From the NCBI GenBank assembly GCA_002344565.1, contig DDTZ01000052.1, positions 1 to 45,804 on the forward strand: DNA of 45,804 nucleotides, given 5' to 3'. Positions 8,663 to 17,290 of the stretch are shown here, piece by piece (within the stretch, counting starts at the first letter, position 1; every line of letters starts with the position of its first letter). Both the position numbers and the translations under genes were made by a program. The DNA comes from Bdellovibrionaceae bacterium UBA2351 (lineage in GTDB: Bacteria; Bdellovibrionota; Bdellovibrionia; Bdellovibrionales; Bdellovibrionaceae). Below the pieces are notes generated by a model, which was given only the letters and a program-made list of their open reading frames with translations, searched no databases and was not told where the DNA came from.

Positions 8663-9961
8663 ATGCCGGGTGTTGTTGTAGTTGGGGCTCAATGGGGCGA
8701 CGAGGGTAAAGGTAAACTGATCGACGTATTTTCTGAAAATGCGGACATGGTTGTACGATTCCAGGGTGGCGCAAATGCCGGTCACACCCTAGTTGTAAAA
8801 GGCGAAAAAACGGTTCTTCATTTGATTCCTTCAGGGATCTTGCGTCCCGACACTCAGTGCGTAATTGCGGCTGGCGTTGTTGTCGACGTTTTCGGCTTGA
8901 TCGATGAAATTTCAAAACTTAAAAAGAACGGATTCTTACAAAATCCAAAACAATTATGCATTTCTGATTTAGCGACCGTTTTACTTCCGTATCACAAAGT
9001 TCTAGATCAAGCGCGTGAGAAAGCTCTTTCTAACGACAAAATTGGAACAACTGGTAAAGGTATCGGTCCAGCGTATGAAGACCGCGCAGCTCGTAGAGCG
9101 ATTTTATTCGGCGACTTATTCAACCCAACTAACTTGTTTGATAAATTAGATTTCGTTCTTAAAGAAAAAAATCACTTACTTAAAACTCTATACGGCGCAA
9201 CTGAATTCAACGTGACGGAACTTCACTCACAATTATTATCCGTAGCGGAAGAGTTAGCTCCGTACCGTCAAAAAGATACATCATTGATCGTTAATAAAAT
9301 GCTTAAAAATAACAAACGCGTTTTATTTGAAGGTGCTCAAGGTACAATGCTTGATATCCTTCACGGTACCTACCCGTTCGTTACATCATCGGCGACTATT
9401 TCTGGTTCAGCCTGTACGGGTGCGGGCGTAGGCCCAACTCATATCAAAGAAGTTATCGGTGTATTTAAGGCGTACGCAACGCGCGTGGGTTCTGGCCCAT
9501 TCCCAACGGAATTAACAGACAGCGTGGGTGCAAAAATTCAAGCAGATGGTCACGAATTCGGCTCAACTACAGGACGTGCGCGTCGTTGTGGTTGGTTAGA
9601 CCTTGTGGCATTAAAATACGCGATTCGTTTGAACGGCATCACGAATACGGCATTGATGAAGTTAGACGTTCTATCTGGTCATGAAAAAATCGGCGTGTGT
9701 ACTGGCTATAAACTGAACGGCGAAACAATCGCAGATCTTCCGCCATCACCACATGAGTTAGAAAAAGTAGAACCTATCATTGAATATCTTCCTGGCTGGA
9801 AAGAAGACATTTCTAAGATCACTCAATTAAAAGATCTTCCTAGAAATGCGACTAATTACCTAGATTTCATTTCGAACTACTTGGGCTCACCTATTGATGT
9901 AATTTCCGTGGGACCCGGCCGCGAGCAAACCCTTTGGGTTAAGCCGCTTTTTAATGGCTAG
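8663..9961 (+). CDS. purA: Adenylosuccinate synthetase
   Basis: A 432-residue PurA that joins IMP and aspartate using GTP in AMP synthesis. The N-terminal GAQWGDEGKGK P-loop, NAGHT, GTTGKGIGPAYEDRAAR and the GSTTGRARRCGWLD segment are all conserved, and the length is normal. A ribosome site (AAGGGAAAG) precedes the ATG. A 62-bp gap separates it from the dehydrogenase, so it may have its own promoter. Its stop lies 7 bp from the convergent stop of the next gene. Confidence 0.98.
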   Translation: MPGVVVVGAQWGDEGKGKLIDVFSENADMVVRFQGGANAGHTLVVKGEKTVLHLIPSGILRPDTQCVIAAGVVVDVFGLIDEISKLKKNGFLQNPKQLCISDLATVLLPYHKVLDQAREKALSNDKIGTTGKGIGPAYEDRAARRAILFGDLFNPTNLFDKLDFVLKEKNHLLKTLYGATEFNVTELHSQLLSVAEELAPYRQKDTSLIVNKMLKNNKRVLFEGAQGTMLDILHGTYPFVTSSATISGSACTGAGVGPTHIKEVIGVFKAYATRVGSGPFPTELTDSVGAKIQADGHEFGSTTGRARRCGWLDLVALKYAIRLNGITNTALMKLDVLSGHEKIGVCTGYKLNGETIADLPPSPHELEKVEPIIEYLPGWKEDISKITQLKDLPRNATNYLDFISNYLGSPIDVISVGPGREQTLWVKPLFNG

Positions 9962-9968
9962 GTCAGAC

Positions 9969-11219
9969 TCAGTTATTCAAATAGCAGTCTAAATATTTCA
10001 CTTTTATCATCGGACCAATCAGAGTGGGTTGAAACGTCAACCCTGTCGGAAATGGTTTTGGCTGAATCGGTGGCACGACTTCAAAGTCGCTGACTTTAAG
10101 TGACGACAGTGACCGAGGTGAAAACCCTAAAGAACTATATTTTACAGACGAATGAGCGTCCGACTTGGCCGTCAGCGCAATTTCTCCCCCGTCCGCAAGA
10201 ATCATCCCATATTTTTTTAGCGCTCGAGCCACTACTTGAGCGGGCCCATTTAAATTAGAAATATTAAACGACGCTTTTAATCGCAAACGAGTTCCATACG
10301 GCAATCCGGGTTCAAGGGAACTATCTGTAAGCGGCGGTCCGGTTAAGTCGTCGGTTGGCGCTGGTGCCCAGCGACCCGTATTATCGCCCGTAGTGTGCGT
10401 AGCTGGGCGAACATAAGTCCTATTTGCAATACGAGTATTGGGCAAAATAAATCGGACCGCATGATTTATAGCCCCTGCCGCTAATTCTTCGGCAGAGAAA
10501 AGCATCGCACCAATTGAAAAGCCACCAGCATCCGCACTGGTGCAAACGTCTCCACGCAATGATTCCGTCCACATTTTATCAAAAGGCCAAATGACAGCGC
10601 CGCCGTAGCCCGCATTAGCTAATCGTTTGCCAGAAACTTCAGCCCGATAGAACTCATAAAGACGCCTGTTCTTTTTATCGAGCACAAGATAGTGACAGTC
10701 TCCTCCATCACAGGCCGTACCGTCGGAACTTTCAAATCCCGCACTACTTCCTAGAGGTGGTGCCGGCACCTGAGTAAATCGATCGGCATCGGTCCAACCG
10801 TCATCTGGGTCGACTGAATAAAAACTGCTGTGCTGATCGGATGTTTCTAAAACATCAATTGAAGTATCAACCTGGAAAATATTTGAATTTCCCCATCCGC
10901 CCCTGGCGTTAAGCCCGTTAATCAGATGGTCTGAATAATTTTTTTGAGCCGCAGTTAAAACAATAGAATCTGTTGCCTGATTAAAATAAATAGAGCAGGG
11001 AAAGTTTTTAGCGATACCCGTCGAAGCCGAACAACCTAAGCCACCCGAAACACCATTGTCATTTTCATTTGGGGTCGACGTATCCGATCGTCCGGTCGCG
11101 GCTCCCACCTGTCCGGTAGAGTCAAATCCTTGCGAACAATTTTGATATGAAACAATGATCAAGGCGATGATCGGAAACAAAGCAAACATTTTCCATGTTT
11201 TTGAGTCATATGATTTCAT
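9969..11219 (-). CDS. Secreted or lipoprotein-like hypothetical protein
   Basis: A 416-residue protein with an N-terminal hydrophobic segment ending SYQNCSQGF. The Cys at about 28 may be acylated although the preceding residues do not form a classical lipobox; this pattern recurs in Bdellovibrio envelope proteins. The next 30 residues are a Ser/Thr/Gly/Asn-rich linker, then a Trp-, Asp- and Gly-rich globular region with several Cys. No known domain was recognised. Its ATG follows a good ribosome site (GGAGGGG). It converges on purA. Confidence 0.75.
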   Translation of the reverse strand: MKSYDSKTWKMFALFPIIALIIVSYQNCSQGFDSTGQVGAATGRSDTSTPNENDNGVSGGLGCSASTGIAKNFPCSIYFNQATDSIVLTAAQKNYSDHLINGLNARGGWGNSNIFQVDTSIDVLETSDQHSSFYSVDPDDGWTDADRFTQVPAPPLGSSAGFESSDGTACDGGDCHYLVLDKKNRRLYEFYRAEVSGKRLANAGYGGAVIWPFDKMWTESLRGDVCTSADAGGFSIGAMLFSAEELAAGAINHAVRFILPNTRIANRTYVRPATHTTGDNTGRWAPAPTDDLTGPPLTDSSLEPGLPYGTRLRLKASFNISNLNGPAQVVARALKKYGMILADGGEIALTAKSDAHSSVKYSSLGFSPRSLSSLKVSDFEVVPPIQPKPFPTGLTFQPTLIGPMIKVKYLDCYLNN

Positions 11220-11236
11220 ATCCCCTCCATCTCATA

Positions 11237-11242
11237 ATTATA
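11237..11242 (-). promoter_or_regulatory. Possible -10 element of the lipoprotein-like gene
   Basis: On the minus strand TATAAT lies just upstream of the GGAGGGG ribosome site and the ATG at 11219. The matching -35 at 17 bp (TATGGA) is poor, so only the -10 is proposed. Confidence 0.3.
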
Positions 11243-11387
11243 GCGCTAGTCTTTATAATTCCATAGTCAAAACACCTGCTTCACTTTGAGAAATCCCACT
11301 GGGGCAATCAATCCAATGATTTTGATTTTTATTTTATATAAAAATTTATGTCTAAAAAAAATAGAGCAACGAGAAGGCGCATTCGAA

Positions 11388-11969
11388 TTATTTTATGTAT
11401 GATTTCAAGAGTACTCTCAAATGACTTTTCAGATGGGAATCAATATCTCGCTCGCTTAAAAATGCGAATTGAAAAATAGCCCCCTGAACCAATGCCTCCA
11501 TGGTTTTGGCGAGCTCCGGTACATTGTCGATTGGTTTAAGCTGTCCATCTGTAACGGCCTCGTTTATGAGCCGAGTAAAAATTTTTCGAGTCAATGCAAA
11601 ATAATCCGCAACCTTTTTCTTAGAGCGCGGGTGACACGCTTCTTTGCCGAGCCAAATGGCGTGCTCGCCAAGTCGCTCTGAATTTACGCTTCGACTTATT
11701 ATACTTAGAAAGTCAAATATACCCTTATAGCCAGAAAGTGTTTTGAACGTTTCCGAATGAATCTGTCCTAAGTTGTGTTCCCATTTTAGATTGCGCGCCA
11801 GCAAGGCCAGCTGATGTTTGCTCTTAAATCGTTTTACCAACGCCGCCGGTGATAGACCAACAACCCTTCCAACGTGCTCAAAAGTAAATGAACTAAATCC
11901 CTCCCTTGCGATGACATCGAATGCTTTCACTAAGACTTCAGAATCACTCATTTTTTTTGTTCTGCTCAT
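11388..11969 (-). CDS. TetR family regulator
   Basis: A repressor of about 193 residues with a TetR N-terminal helix-turn-helix (FDVIAREGFSSFTFEHVGRVVGLSPAALVKRFKSKHQLA) and a variable ligand-binding C-terminal part. A GTG at 11996 would give a longer protein, but that start lies inside the palindromic operator; the ATG at 11969 (MSRTKK) is more reasonable, and ATG at 11951 is a further option. It is divergent from the dienelactone hydrolase gene, which it most likely controls together with itself. The inducer is unknown. Confidence 0.85.
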   Translation of the reverse strand: MSRTKKMSDSEVLVKAFDVIAREGFSSFTFEHVGRVVGLSPAALVKRFKSKHQLALLARNLKWEHNLGQIHSETFKTLSGYKGIFDFLSIISRSVNSERLGEHAIWLGKEACHPRSKKKVADYFALTRKIFTRLINEAVTDGQLKPIDNVPELAKTMEALVQGAIFQFAFLSERDIDSHLKSHLRVLLKSYIK

Positions 11970-11970
11970 A

Positions 11971-12006
11971 TTGATTATAAGTAAATGGCAATTCACTTAT
12001 AATCAA
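11971..12006. promoter_or_regulatory. Probable TetR operator in the regulator/hydrolase divergon
   Basis: TTGATTATAAGTAAAT at 11971-11986 and ATTCACTTATAATCAA at 11991-12006 form an inverted repeat of 16-base arms with one mismatch around GGCA. The outer 12 bases pair perfectly. It lies between the two divergent genes, and each arm holds a TATAAT-like sequence, so a bound repressor would block both promoters. Confidence 0.72.
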
Positions 12007-12023
12007 CCTAAAGGAGACCTCAC

Positions 12024-12737
12024 ATGAGCAATTTTGAATATACAGATGGCGAAACACTATTTGAAGGCTACTGGGCCTCTGGTCACGATAGTAAATCCAC
12101 TCGTCCTTGCGTTTTAGTCGGACACGCTTGGAGTGGACCTGGCGAGCCCTTCAATCAGTTAGCAGAAACTTTAGCTGCGCGTGGTTTTATTGGGTTTGCC
12201 ATCGACGTCTATGGTAAAGGCAAGAGGGGAAAAGCCGATGCCGACAATAGTCATCTAATGAATCCACTATTAAATGATCGCGCTCTACTTCGTAAACGTC
12301 TTTTGGCCGCATTCAAGATGGCGCAAAGCCATCCGTCGGTGACGCCAGGAAAACTAGCCATAATAGGCCATTGTTTTGGGGGACTCTGCGCCTTAGATTT
12401 AGCACGAGCGAATCCTCCGGGACTCAGAGGTGCGATTAGTATTCACGGTTTATTAGAGAGTCCAAATCTAGATACTCAACCAAAAATTGATTCAAGTGTA
12501 CTGGTACTACACGGTTGGGAGGACCCTATGGTAAAACCCAATCGCGTTTTAGATTTTACCCAAGAAATGACATCAGCAAATGCAGATTGGCAGATACATG
12601 CCTACGGTCATGCTATGCACGCATTTTCATTTGTTGGAGCCGATCTCCCCCACTTAGGGATTAAGTACAATAAAAATGCTCATCATCGATCTGAAAAAGC
12701 TACGATGGAGTTTCTAAAAGAAATTTTGTATGGGTAA
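12024..12737 (+). CDS. Dienelactone hydrolase family protein
   Basis: A 237-residue alpha/beta hydrolase. The nucleophile is Cys117 in GHCFGG, as in dienelactone hydrolase, with Asp167 (HGWEDPMV) and a His at 196 or 199 (YGHAMHAF) completing the triad. Family members hydrolyse lactones and small esters; the substrate is unknown. A strong AAAGGAGA ribosome site precedes the ATG. Expression is probably controlled by the divergent TetR through the palindrome at 11971-12006, suggesting a detoxification or catabolic role. Confidence 0.9.
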   Translation: MSNFEYTDGETLFEGYWASGHDSKSTRPCVLVGHAWSGPGEPFNQLAETLAARGFIGFAIDVYGKGKRGKADADNSHLMNPLLNDRALLRKRLLAAFKMAQSHPSVTPGKLAIIGHCFGGLCALDLARANPPGLRGAISIHGLLESPNLDTQPKIDSSVLVLHGWEDPMVKPNRVLDFTQEMTSANADWQIHAYGHAMHAFSFVGADLPHLGIKYNKNAHHRSEKATMEFLKEILYG

Positions 12738-12742
12738 AAATT

Positions 12743-12818
12743 TGGCGTCCCCTACGAGATTCGAACTCGTGTCTGCTCCGTGAAAGGGAGCCGTCCTAGG
12801 CCTCTAGACGAAGGGGAC
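12743..12818 (-). tRNA. tRNA-Glu (anticodon UUC)
   Basis: A 76-base cloverleaf on the minus strand, starting GUCCCCUUCGUCUAGAGG and ending with an encoded CCA. The anticodon loop reads CU-UUC-AC. The T-arm carries GUUCGAAUC and the acceptor GUCCCC pairs with GGGGAC. It lies 40 bp downstream of tRNA-Lys, with which it is probably cotranscribed. Confidence 0.96.
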
Positions 12819-12858
12819 TCTGAGAATATCGGAGTCTGAACTTAAGCCGGCGAAAAAA

Positions 12859-12934
12859 TGGTGGCTCGCGATGGATTCGAACCATCGACCCTTTCATTAA
12901 AAGTGAAATGCTCTACCAGCTGAGCTAGCGAACC
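12859..12934 (-). tRNA. tRNA-Lys (anticodon UUU)
   Basis: A 76-base cloverleaf on the minus strand, starting GGUUCGCUAGCUCAGCUGG and ending with an encoded CCA. The anticodon loop reads CU-UUU-AA and the T-loop GGUUCGAAUCC. It is the first gene of a two-tRNA unit followed by tRNA-Glu. Confidence 0.96.
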
Positions 12935-12958
12935 ACTCGAATGACTTAAGAGAGGCCA

Positions 12959-12986
12959 ATTTGATAGAAAACGGATTTTTAGTCAA
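12959..12986 (-). promoter_or_regulatory. Probable sigma-70 promoter of the tRNA unit
   Basis: On the minus strand a -35 TTGACT (12981-12986) and a -10 TCAAAT (12959-12964) are separated by 16 bp and lie about 25 bp upstream of tRNA-Lys. Confidence 0.45.
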
Positions 12987-13166
12987 TCACAATTTAAAAT
13001 ATTTTTTATCTAAATTTTGCCTAAAAAATCGCCGTTTTAGCAAATCATGGGCTATTTAGCCTACTATCTGAACAAAACGAATAATTTTTTCATTCAGGAG
13101 CCAAAAGCCCGTGGCGGATTCGCCTCAAGTTTGACCCTAACTTCAAAACATTGTCTGCTGTCCCCT

Positions 13167-13817
13167 ATGAAAAATAAAATCCAGCTGTATTCACTCGCAA
13201 CTCCCAATGGCCAAAAAATCAGTATTGCCCTAGAGGAAATGGGCCTACCCTATACACCTCACACCATAAATATTGTTAAGGGTGATCAGTTTAAGCCTGA
13301 GTTTATTCAGATCAACCCTAATTCCAAAATCCCAGCGATCGTTGACCCTGAGGGGCCAGGTGGTAGCCCGATTTCGATTATGGAGTCGGGAGCGATTTTG
13401 ATGTACCTAGCGCAGAAATCTGGAAAGTTTTGGCCGACAGATCCGCGTTTGCAAAGTGAAGTTTTACAATGGTTATTCTTCCAAGTTGGCGGCGTAGGAC
13501 CTATGTTTGGGCAGTTCGGACACTTTTTTAAATATGCTGGTGATAAATGTGATCATCCCTACCCGTTAGAACGTTATGCAACAGAATCACGACGCATTTT
13601 AGGTGTTCTGAATACCCGCCTCGAAGGCAGAACATATTTAGTGGGCGAGCAATACACTATCGCAGATATGGCAACCGTTCCCTGGGTAAATGCTGTGAAC
13701 ATATTTTATAAAGCGAGCGATAAACTAGAACTAGATACTTTTAAAAATGTTATTGCGTGGGTTCAACGGGTGCTGGATCGTCCGAAAACAGCGGCCGGTA
13801 TGAATGTCTGCCCTTAA
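13167..13817 (+). CDS. Glutathione S-transferase, YfcG/YghU type
   Basis: A 216-residue protein of the Nu-class glutathione transferases, closely resembling E. coli YfcG, a disulfide-bond oxidoreductase. The N-terminal thioredoxin-like domain shows TPNGQK, NPNSKIPAIVD and ESGAILMYLA; the helical domain shows LQWLFFQVGGVGPMFGQ and the YTIADMATVPWV signature. I start at ATG 13167 (MKNKIQLYS), which matches the family N-terminus; a frame extending 40 codons upstream encodes unrelated sequence. No clear ribosome site precedes it. It overlaps the convergent methyltransferase stop by four bases. Confidence 0.92.
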   Translation: MKNKIQLYSLATPNGQKISIALEEMGLPYTPHTINIVKGDQFKPEFIQINPNSKIPAIVDPEGPGGSPISIMESGAILMYLAQKSGKFWPTDPRLQSEVLQWLFFQVGGVGPMFGQFGHFFKYAGDKCDHPYPLERYATESRRILGVLNTRLEGRTYLVGEQYTIADMATVPWVNAVNIFYKASDKLELDTFKNVIAWVQRVLDRPKTAAGMNVCP

Positions 13818-14656
13818 AACATCCCGCGAAGAGCCATAAGAATCGCGAGACTCTTGTATATGTTCTTAGTCGCAGGACTTAAACGCTCAAGTTCGCTATT
13901 TAATAAACTCTGTGCGCTTTGGGATAGATCATATGACGGCGTTTTTAGAACCATTAAGAACTGAGCACCAAAGCTTGTGTACAGCTCAGCTTCGTCTAAA
14001 TATTGTGAAGCCGCTCTTTGGAAATCTCTTTTAGGAAACGAGGCTCTGAGCGAGGCTTCATAGTCCTGTTTAAAAACAGCGGGCTGAGTTTCATTCAAGG
14101 ACAATAGATAACGGATGCTTTGCTCGTTTTTAACCAAAAGAAAATCAGTAATATAAACGGAATACCTATCTTTTAATACTCGCCGAGCATTTTTAAATGT
14201 TTTTTCTACATCCAATTCGTTTGGTAAATGATGAAGCGCTACACTGCTAAATACGCCGTCAAACTCACCGGCTTTGAGTTGGCTTAGTTGAGTCATGTCG
14301 TCTTGGACAAACGTTACGTTTTTCACTCCGAGCTTGGCGCAATTGTTTTGAGCTAGTTCTAACATTTTATCTGATAGATCCACTCCCACAAATTCTATCG
14401 ATGGATTCATTTGCGCCAAAATCGATAACTGATTTGCCGGGCCTGTTCCTAAATCTAAAACACGCTTACAGTTCGCAAATGTTCTTGAGGCCCATTTCGC
14501 ATGAAATAAATAAGCGGCCCGCAACGCGGTATCGCCCAAACCGAAGTTAAAAAAATCTTGAGTCTGAGCCTCTAGAGCCATGACCATCTGCTCAGGAACT
14601 CGCTGCAGTTTGGGTTTAGATAACATCTCTTTTAAAATAGGTAGAATGTGATTCAT
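13814..14656 (-). CDS. Class I SAM-dependent methyltransferase
   Basis: A 280-residue protein whose central Rossmann domain has motif I LDLGTGPANQLSIL, followed by the acidic VGVDLSDKML and the VALHHLPNELD segment typical of small-molecule methyltransferases. N-terminal (about 1-80) and C-terminal helical extensions lack recognisable domains. The substrate is unknown. It is divergent from the AraC regulator gene, whose true start lies about 75 bp away, so that regulator may control it. Confidence 0.87.
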   Translation of the reverse strand: MNHILPILKEMLSKPKLQRVPEQMVMALEAQTQDFFNFGLGDTALRAAYLFHAKWASRTFANCKRVLDLGTGPANQLSILAQMNPSIEFVGVDLSDKMLELAQNNCAKLGVKNVTFVQDDMTQLSQLKAGEFDGVFSSVALHHLPNELDVEKTFKNARRVLKDRYSVYITDFLLVKNEQSIRYLLSLNETQPAVFKQDYEASLRASFPKRDFQRAASQYLDEAELYTSFGAQFLMVLKTPSYDLSQSAQSLLNSELERLSPATKNIYKSLAILMALRGMF

Positions 14657-14731
14657 AAAACTCCTTTACTTAAACCAAGTGTAGCTATTACGATAATTTG
14701 GTCTTGGCGTTTTTTTCCAACGGATCAAAAA

Positions 14732-15487
14732 ATGATTTCAAATGAATTAGATATTGTTACCGACACCTACCAAAGTTCAGTGAAAAGAATCGCTAAGGAT
14801 CTGTTTTACTTAAATCGCAAACACGAATATGTAGCCCCTTTTAAAGTCGTCGATGCTTTTGGCCACTTTAGTATCTATGCTCATGGGCACATTCGCCCCG
14901 GCGAATTATGTATTAAAGCAAACGGCCAGTCCTTTACACCGGCGGGAACTATTTCTATGTTCATTCCCAAACTCAGTTTGGTTCAATGGGATATCGTATC
15001 GCCGCACTTAGAATGGCACGCCTACGTGTCCGATCAGGATTTCGCACCTCAATTTAAAGAACCGACGGTGTTTGCAGATTGTATTTCCGTGGTGAATTCC
15101 ATTAGCGATATTTCTGCATGGTTAAAAAAGGCCACGCCGTTAAACATATTTAGTCAACAGACTCCTGTTCCACTTGCTGTGGAAATTAAAAACTATATGG
15201 ATGCCCATTTTCAGTTAGAAATTGAAATTTCGGAAATAGCCGAAAAATTCAATCTGTCCGACTCTCAATTAACAAAAATATTTAAAAATGAATTCAACAT
15301 CTCACCCGTAAAGTATCGTTCTAAAATTCGGGTCTTTCAGTCGATGTTTGACCTGTTCAGTAAAGACGGATCTGTAATCGATATTGCCTTAGATACGGGC
15401 TTTAATGATTTGAGTCGTTTCAACAAACAATTCAAAACGATCACAAAGACAACGCCCTCGAAATTTAAATTTCAACCCGAAAAATGA
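14732..15487 (+). CDS. AraC family transcriptional regulator
   Basis: A 251-residue protein with an N-terminal cupin-like sensor part (about 1-140) and a C-terminal AraC double helix-turn-helix (DISEIAEKF-type first helix pair, then IDIALDTGFNDLSRFNKQFKTITKTTPSKFK). I choose ATG 14732 with GGA at 14722 because the earlier ATG at 14648 would overlap the divergent methyltransferase. Its targets are probably the divergent methyltransferase, itself, or the gene 12 bp downstream. The ligand is unknown. Confidence 0.87.
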   Translation: MISNELDIVTDTYQSSVKRIAKDLFYLNRKHEYVAPFKVVDAFGHFSIYAHGHIRPGELCIKANGQSFTPAGTISMFIPKLSLVQWDIVSPHLEWHAYVSDQDFAPQFKEPTVFADCISVVNSISDISAWLKKATPLNIFSQQTPVPLAVEIKNYMDAHFQLEIEISEIAEKFNLSDSQLTKIFKNEFNISPVKYRSKIRVFQSMFDLFSKDGSVIDIALDTGFNDLSRFNKQFKTITKTTPSKFKFQPEK

Positions 15488-15499
15488 CATGAGGTTTTT

Positions 15500-16204
15500 A
15501 TGAAAATGAATATGGAAAAATATGATCGTGTGGTTTGGCGCATCAACGGCAGCTTATTACTTTTGGCAAGTATTGGTGCGATCTTAATGATGCTCGTCGT
15601 AGGGTATAAATTAGCTAGCGAACTATTTGGGCGCCATCAAGTTCATGACATAGTCAACATAGATGAAAATACAAAAAAAGAAGAGTTTTTACGTATTGGG
15701 TACTTTCAATATTTAAAAGGCACCGAATTTATTTTAGTTCCCTTAAGTTCCGAGCAAACCTACAGTGCGTCTTACTATTCAAAATCAAGTCACAGTCGTG
15801 CACGTAATTACATGATTTTTGATTCAAAAAACAAAAGCAGCTATTGGATTTGGAAATCAAATGAGTCACTGATTTTAGACGAGACAAAAATTTACGATCA
15901 AATCTCTGAAGAAAAAACTCAAAAAACCCGGGGTATGGTTTTTGAATTTGTTGAAAAAAACTCGAACGCGGATAGTGTTCTAGACGAGAATGATCAAAAG
16001 TCAGTTCACTATCACGACCTAGCTTCTAAGGAAACGATTTCAATTTTAAATCAGGTCGACCGAATTGTAGGAATTCAGCAGTCTGCTAGCGATGAAGTCT
16101 TGTTTTTCTATTCCCGATCTGGAAAGAGCTACTTCAAAAGTCTAAACACTTCGTCTTTCGTGATTTCTAACGAGAAGGAAATTCTGCTTCCACCGGCAAC
16201 ATAA
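15500..16204 (+). CDS. Single-pass membrane protein, unknown function
   Basis: A 234-residue protein with one transmembrane helix at about residues 16-40 (INGSLLLLASIGAILMMLVVGYKLA) and a Lys/Ser-rich remainder likely to face the periplasm. No known domain was recognised; the segments around YIMFDSKNKSSYW and VHYHDLASKETISIL look like beta-rich repeats. It has a GAGG ribosome site 6-9 bp before the ATG, and its stop codon directly abuts the ATG of the hydrolase gene, indicating one transcript. Confidence 0.75.
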   Translation: MKMNMEKYDRVVWRINGSLLLLASIGAILMMLVVGYKLASELFGRHQVHDIVNIDENTKKEEFLRIGYFQYLKGTEFILVPLSSEQTYSASYYSKSSHSRARNYMIFDSKNKSSYWIWKSNESLILDETKIYDQISEEKTQKTRGMVFEFVEKNSNADSVLDENDQKSVHYHDLASKETISILNQVDRIVGIQQSASDEVLFFYSRSGKSYFKSLNTSSFVISNEKEILLPPAT

Positions 16205-16912
16205 ATGAACACTATGGATAACGCATTCGTATTTTTACCGGGCTTTTTGTGCGATCCCCTTCTATGGAACGATGTGCGTGCGCAGTTATCAGATTTCACA
16301 AATATCACTACACTTGATTTCAAAAACTGTAAAAACTTAGACGACATGCTGGACCAGATTGCCTTGGTTCCTCATAAAAAGTTTCATCTGGTGGGTTTTT
16401 CTATGGGCGGCTATATCGCGCAACAATTTGCTGTCGAAAATCCAGATCGTATCCTGAGTTTGTCACTAGTTGCAGTCAATGTCGGAGCACTGAACGAGCG
16501 CGAACGATCGGCTCGATTAAAAATGGCGGATACGTTGGCTCGTTTCCACTATCGCGGAATGACACCTAAAGAAGTTCAGCGCTACGTTCATCCAACTTCG
16601 ATGACTAACCCTCACGTTGTGGATACAATTATTAAAATGAGCGCCGCGTACACTTCAGAAATGTATATCAATCAAATGAAAGCAACATTGGATCGCAAAG
16701 ATGTCTCGTCTGCGTTGAATGCTCTCGAATTCCCAATATTGATGGTCGCGGGCCAAGACGATCGCGTGGTTCCAGCTCATACACTGGAAGATTTGCAGCA
16801 AAAAATTCCAAGATCTGTTTTAAAAACTATATCGGAGTGTGGACATTATATCCCTCTGGAAAAGCCCATTCAGTTAGCTAGTGTTTTTAAGAAATTTATT
16901 TCTACACGTTAA
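16205..16912 (+). CDS. Alpha/beta hydrolase
   Basis: A 235-residue alpha/beta hydrolase with nucleophile Ser66 in GFSMGG, Asp185 or Asp186 in GQDDRVVP and His214 in CGHYIPLEKP. The N-terminal FLPGFLCDPLLW supplies the oxyanion-hole region. It is of the BioH/MenH-like general esterase type; the substrate cannot be told. The start may be ATG 16205 or the next ATG at 16214. It directly follows the stop of the membrane protein gene, so the two are probably coupled. Confidence 0.87.
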   Translation: MNTMDNAFVFLPGFLCDPLLWNDVRAQLSDFTNITTLDFKNCKNLDDMLDQIALVPHKKFHLVGFSMGGYIAQQFAVENPDRILSLSLVAVNVGALNERERSARLKMADTLARFHYRGMTPKEVQRYVHPTSMTNPHVVDTIIKMSAAYTSEMYINQMKATLDRKDVSSALNALEFPILMVAGQDDRVVPAHTLEDLQQKIPRSVLKTISECGHYIPLEKPIQLASVFKKFISTR

Positions 16913-16956
16913 GACCCCTTCTTTACAAGTCAGCAAAAACGGCTTAGATTTCTATC

Positions 16957-17289
16957 ATGCATGAATTGAAAATTACCGACACATTGGAAGGAACCGGAAA
17001 AACTGTAGTTAAGGGCGCACTCGTGATCTGCCACTATACTGGTTTACTGGAGGATGGAACCGAATTCGATTCGTCCCATAAACATGGACGTCCCTTTCAA
17101 TTCGTGATTGGATCTAAGCGTGTCATCCAGGGATGGGACATTGGCATACTGGGAATGAAAGAAGGCGGCAAGCGCACATTGTTTGTTCCATCGCACTTAG
17201 GCTATGGTGAACGTGAAAAAGGCCTCATTAAGCCACACTCGAATCTGATCTTTCACGTTGAACTGATCGAAGTAAGACCGCGGGAGTAA
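16957..17289 (+). CDS. FKBP-type peptidyl-prolyl isomerase
   Basis: A 110-residue single-domain FKBP without signal peptide, thus cytoplasmic. Conserved residues are visible: HYTGLLEDGTEFDSS, FQFVIGSKRVIQGWDIGILGMKEGGKRTLFVPSHLGYGE and the final LIFHVELIEV. It catalyses cis-trans isomerisation of Xaa-Pro bonds. Its stop is one base from the start of the next methyltransferase gene, implying cotranscription. Confidence 0.95.
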   Translation: MHELKITDTLEGTGKTVVKGALVICHYTGLLEDGTEFDSSHKHGRPFQFVIGSKRVIQGWDIGILGMKEGGKRTLFVPSHLGYGEREKGLIKPHSNLIFHVELIEVRPRE

Positions 17290-17290
17290 A

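Noticed and set aside
13047..13166. Forty-codon extension of the glutathione transferase
   Set aside because: The family N-terminus (QLYSLATPNGQK) starts right after ATG 13167, and the extension has no similarity to it.
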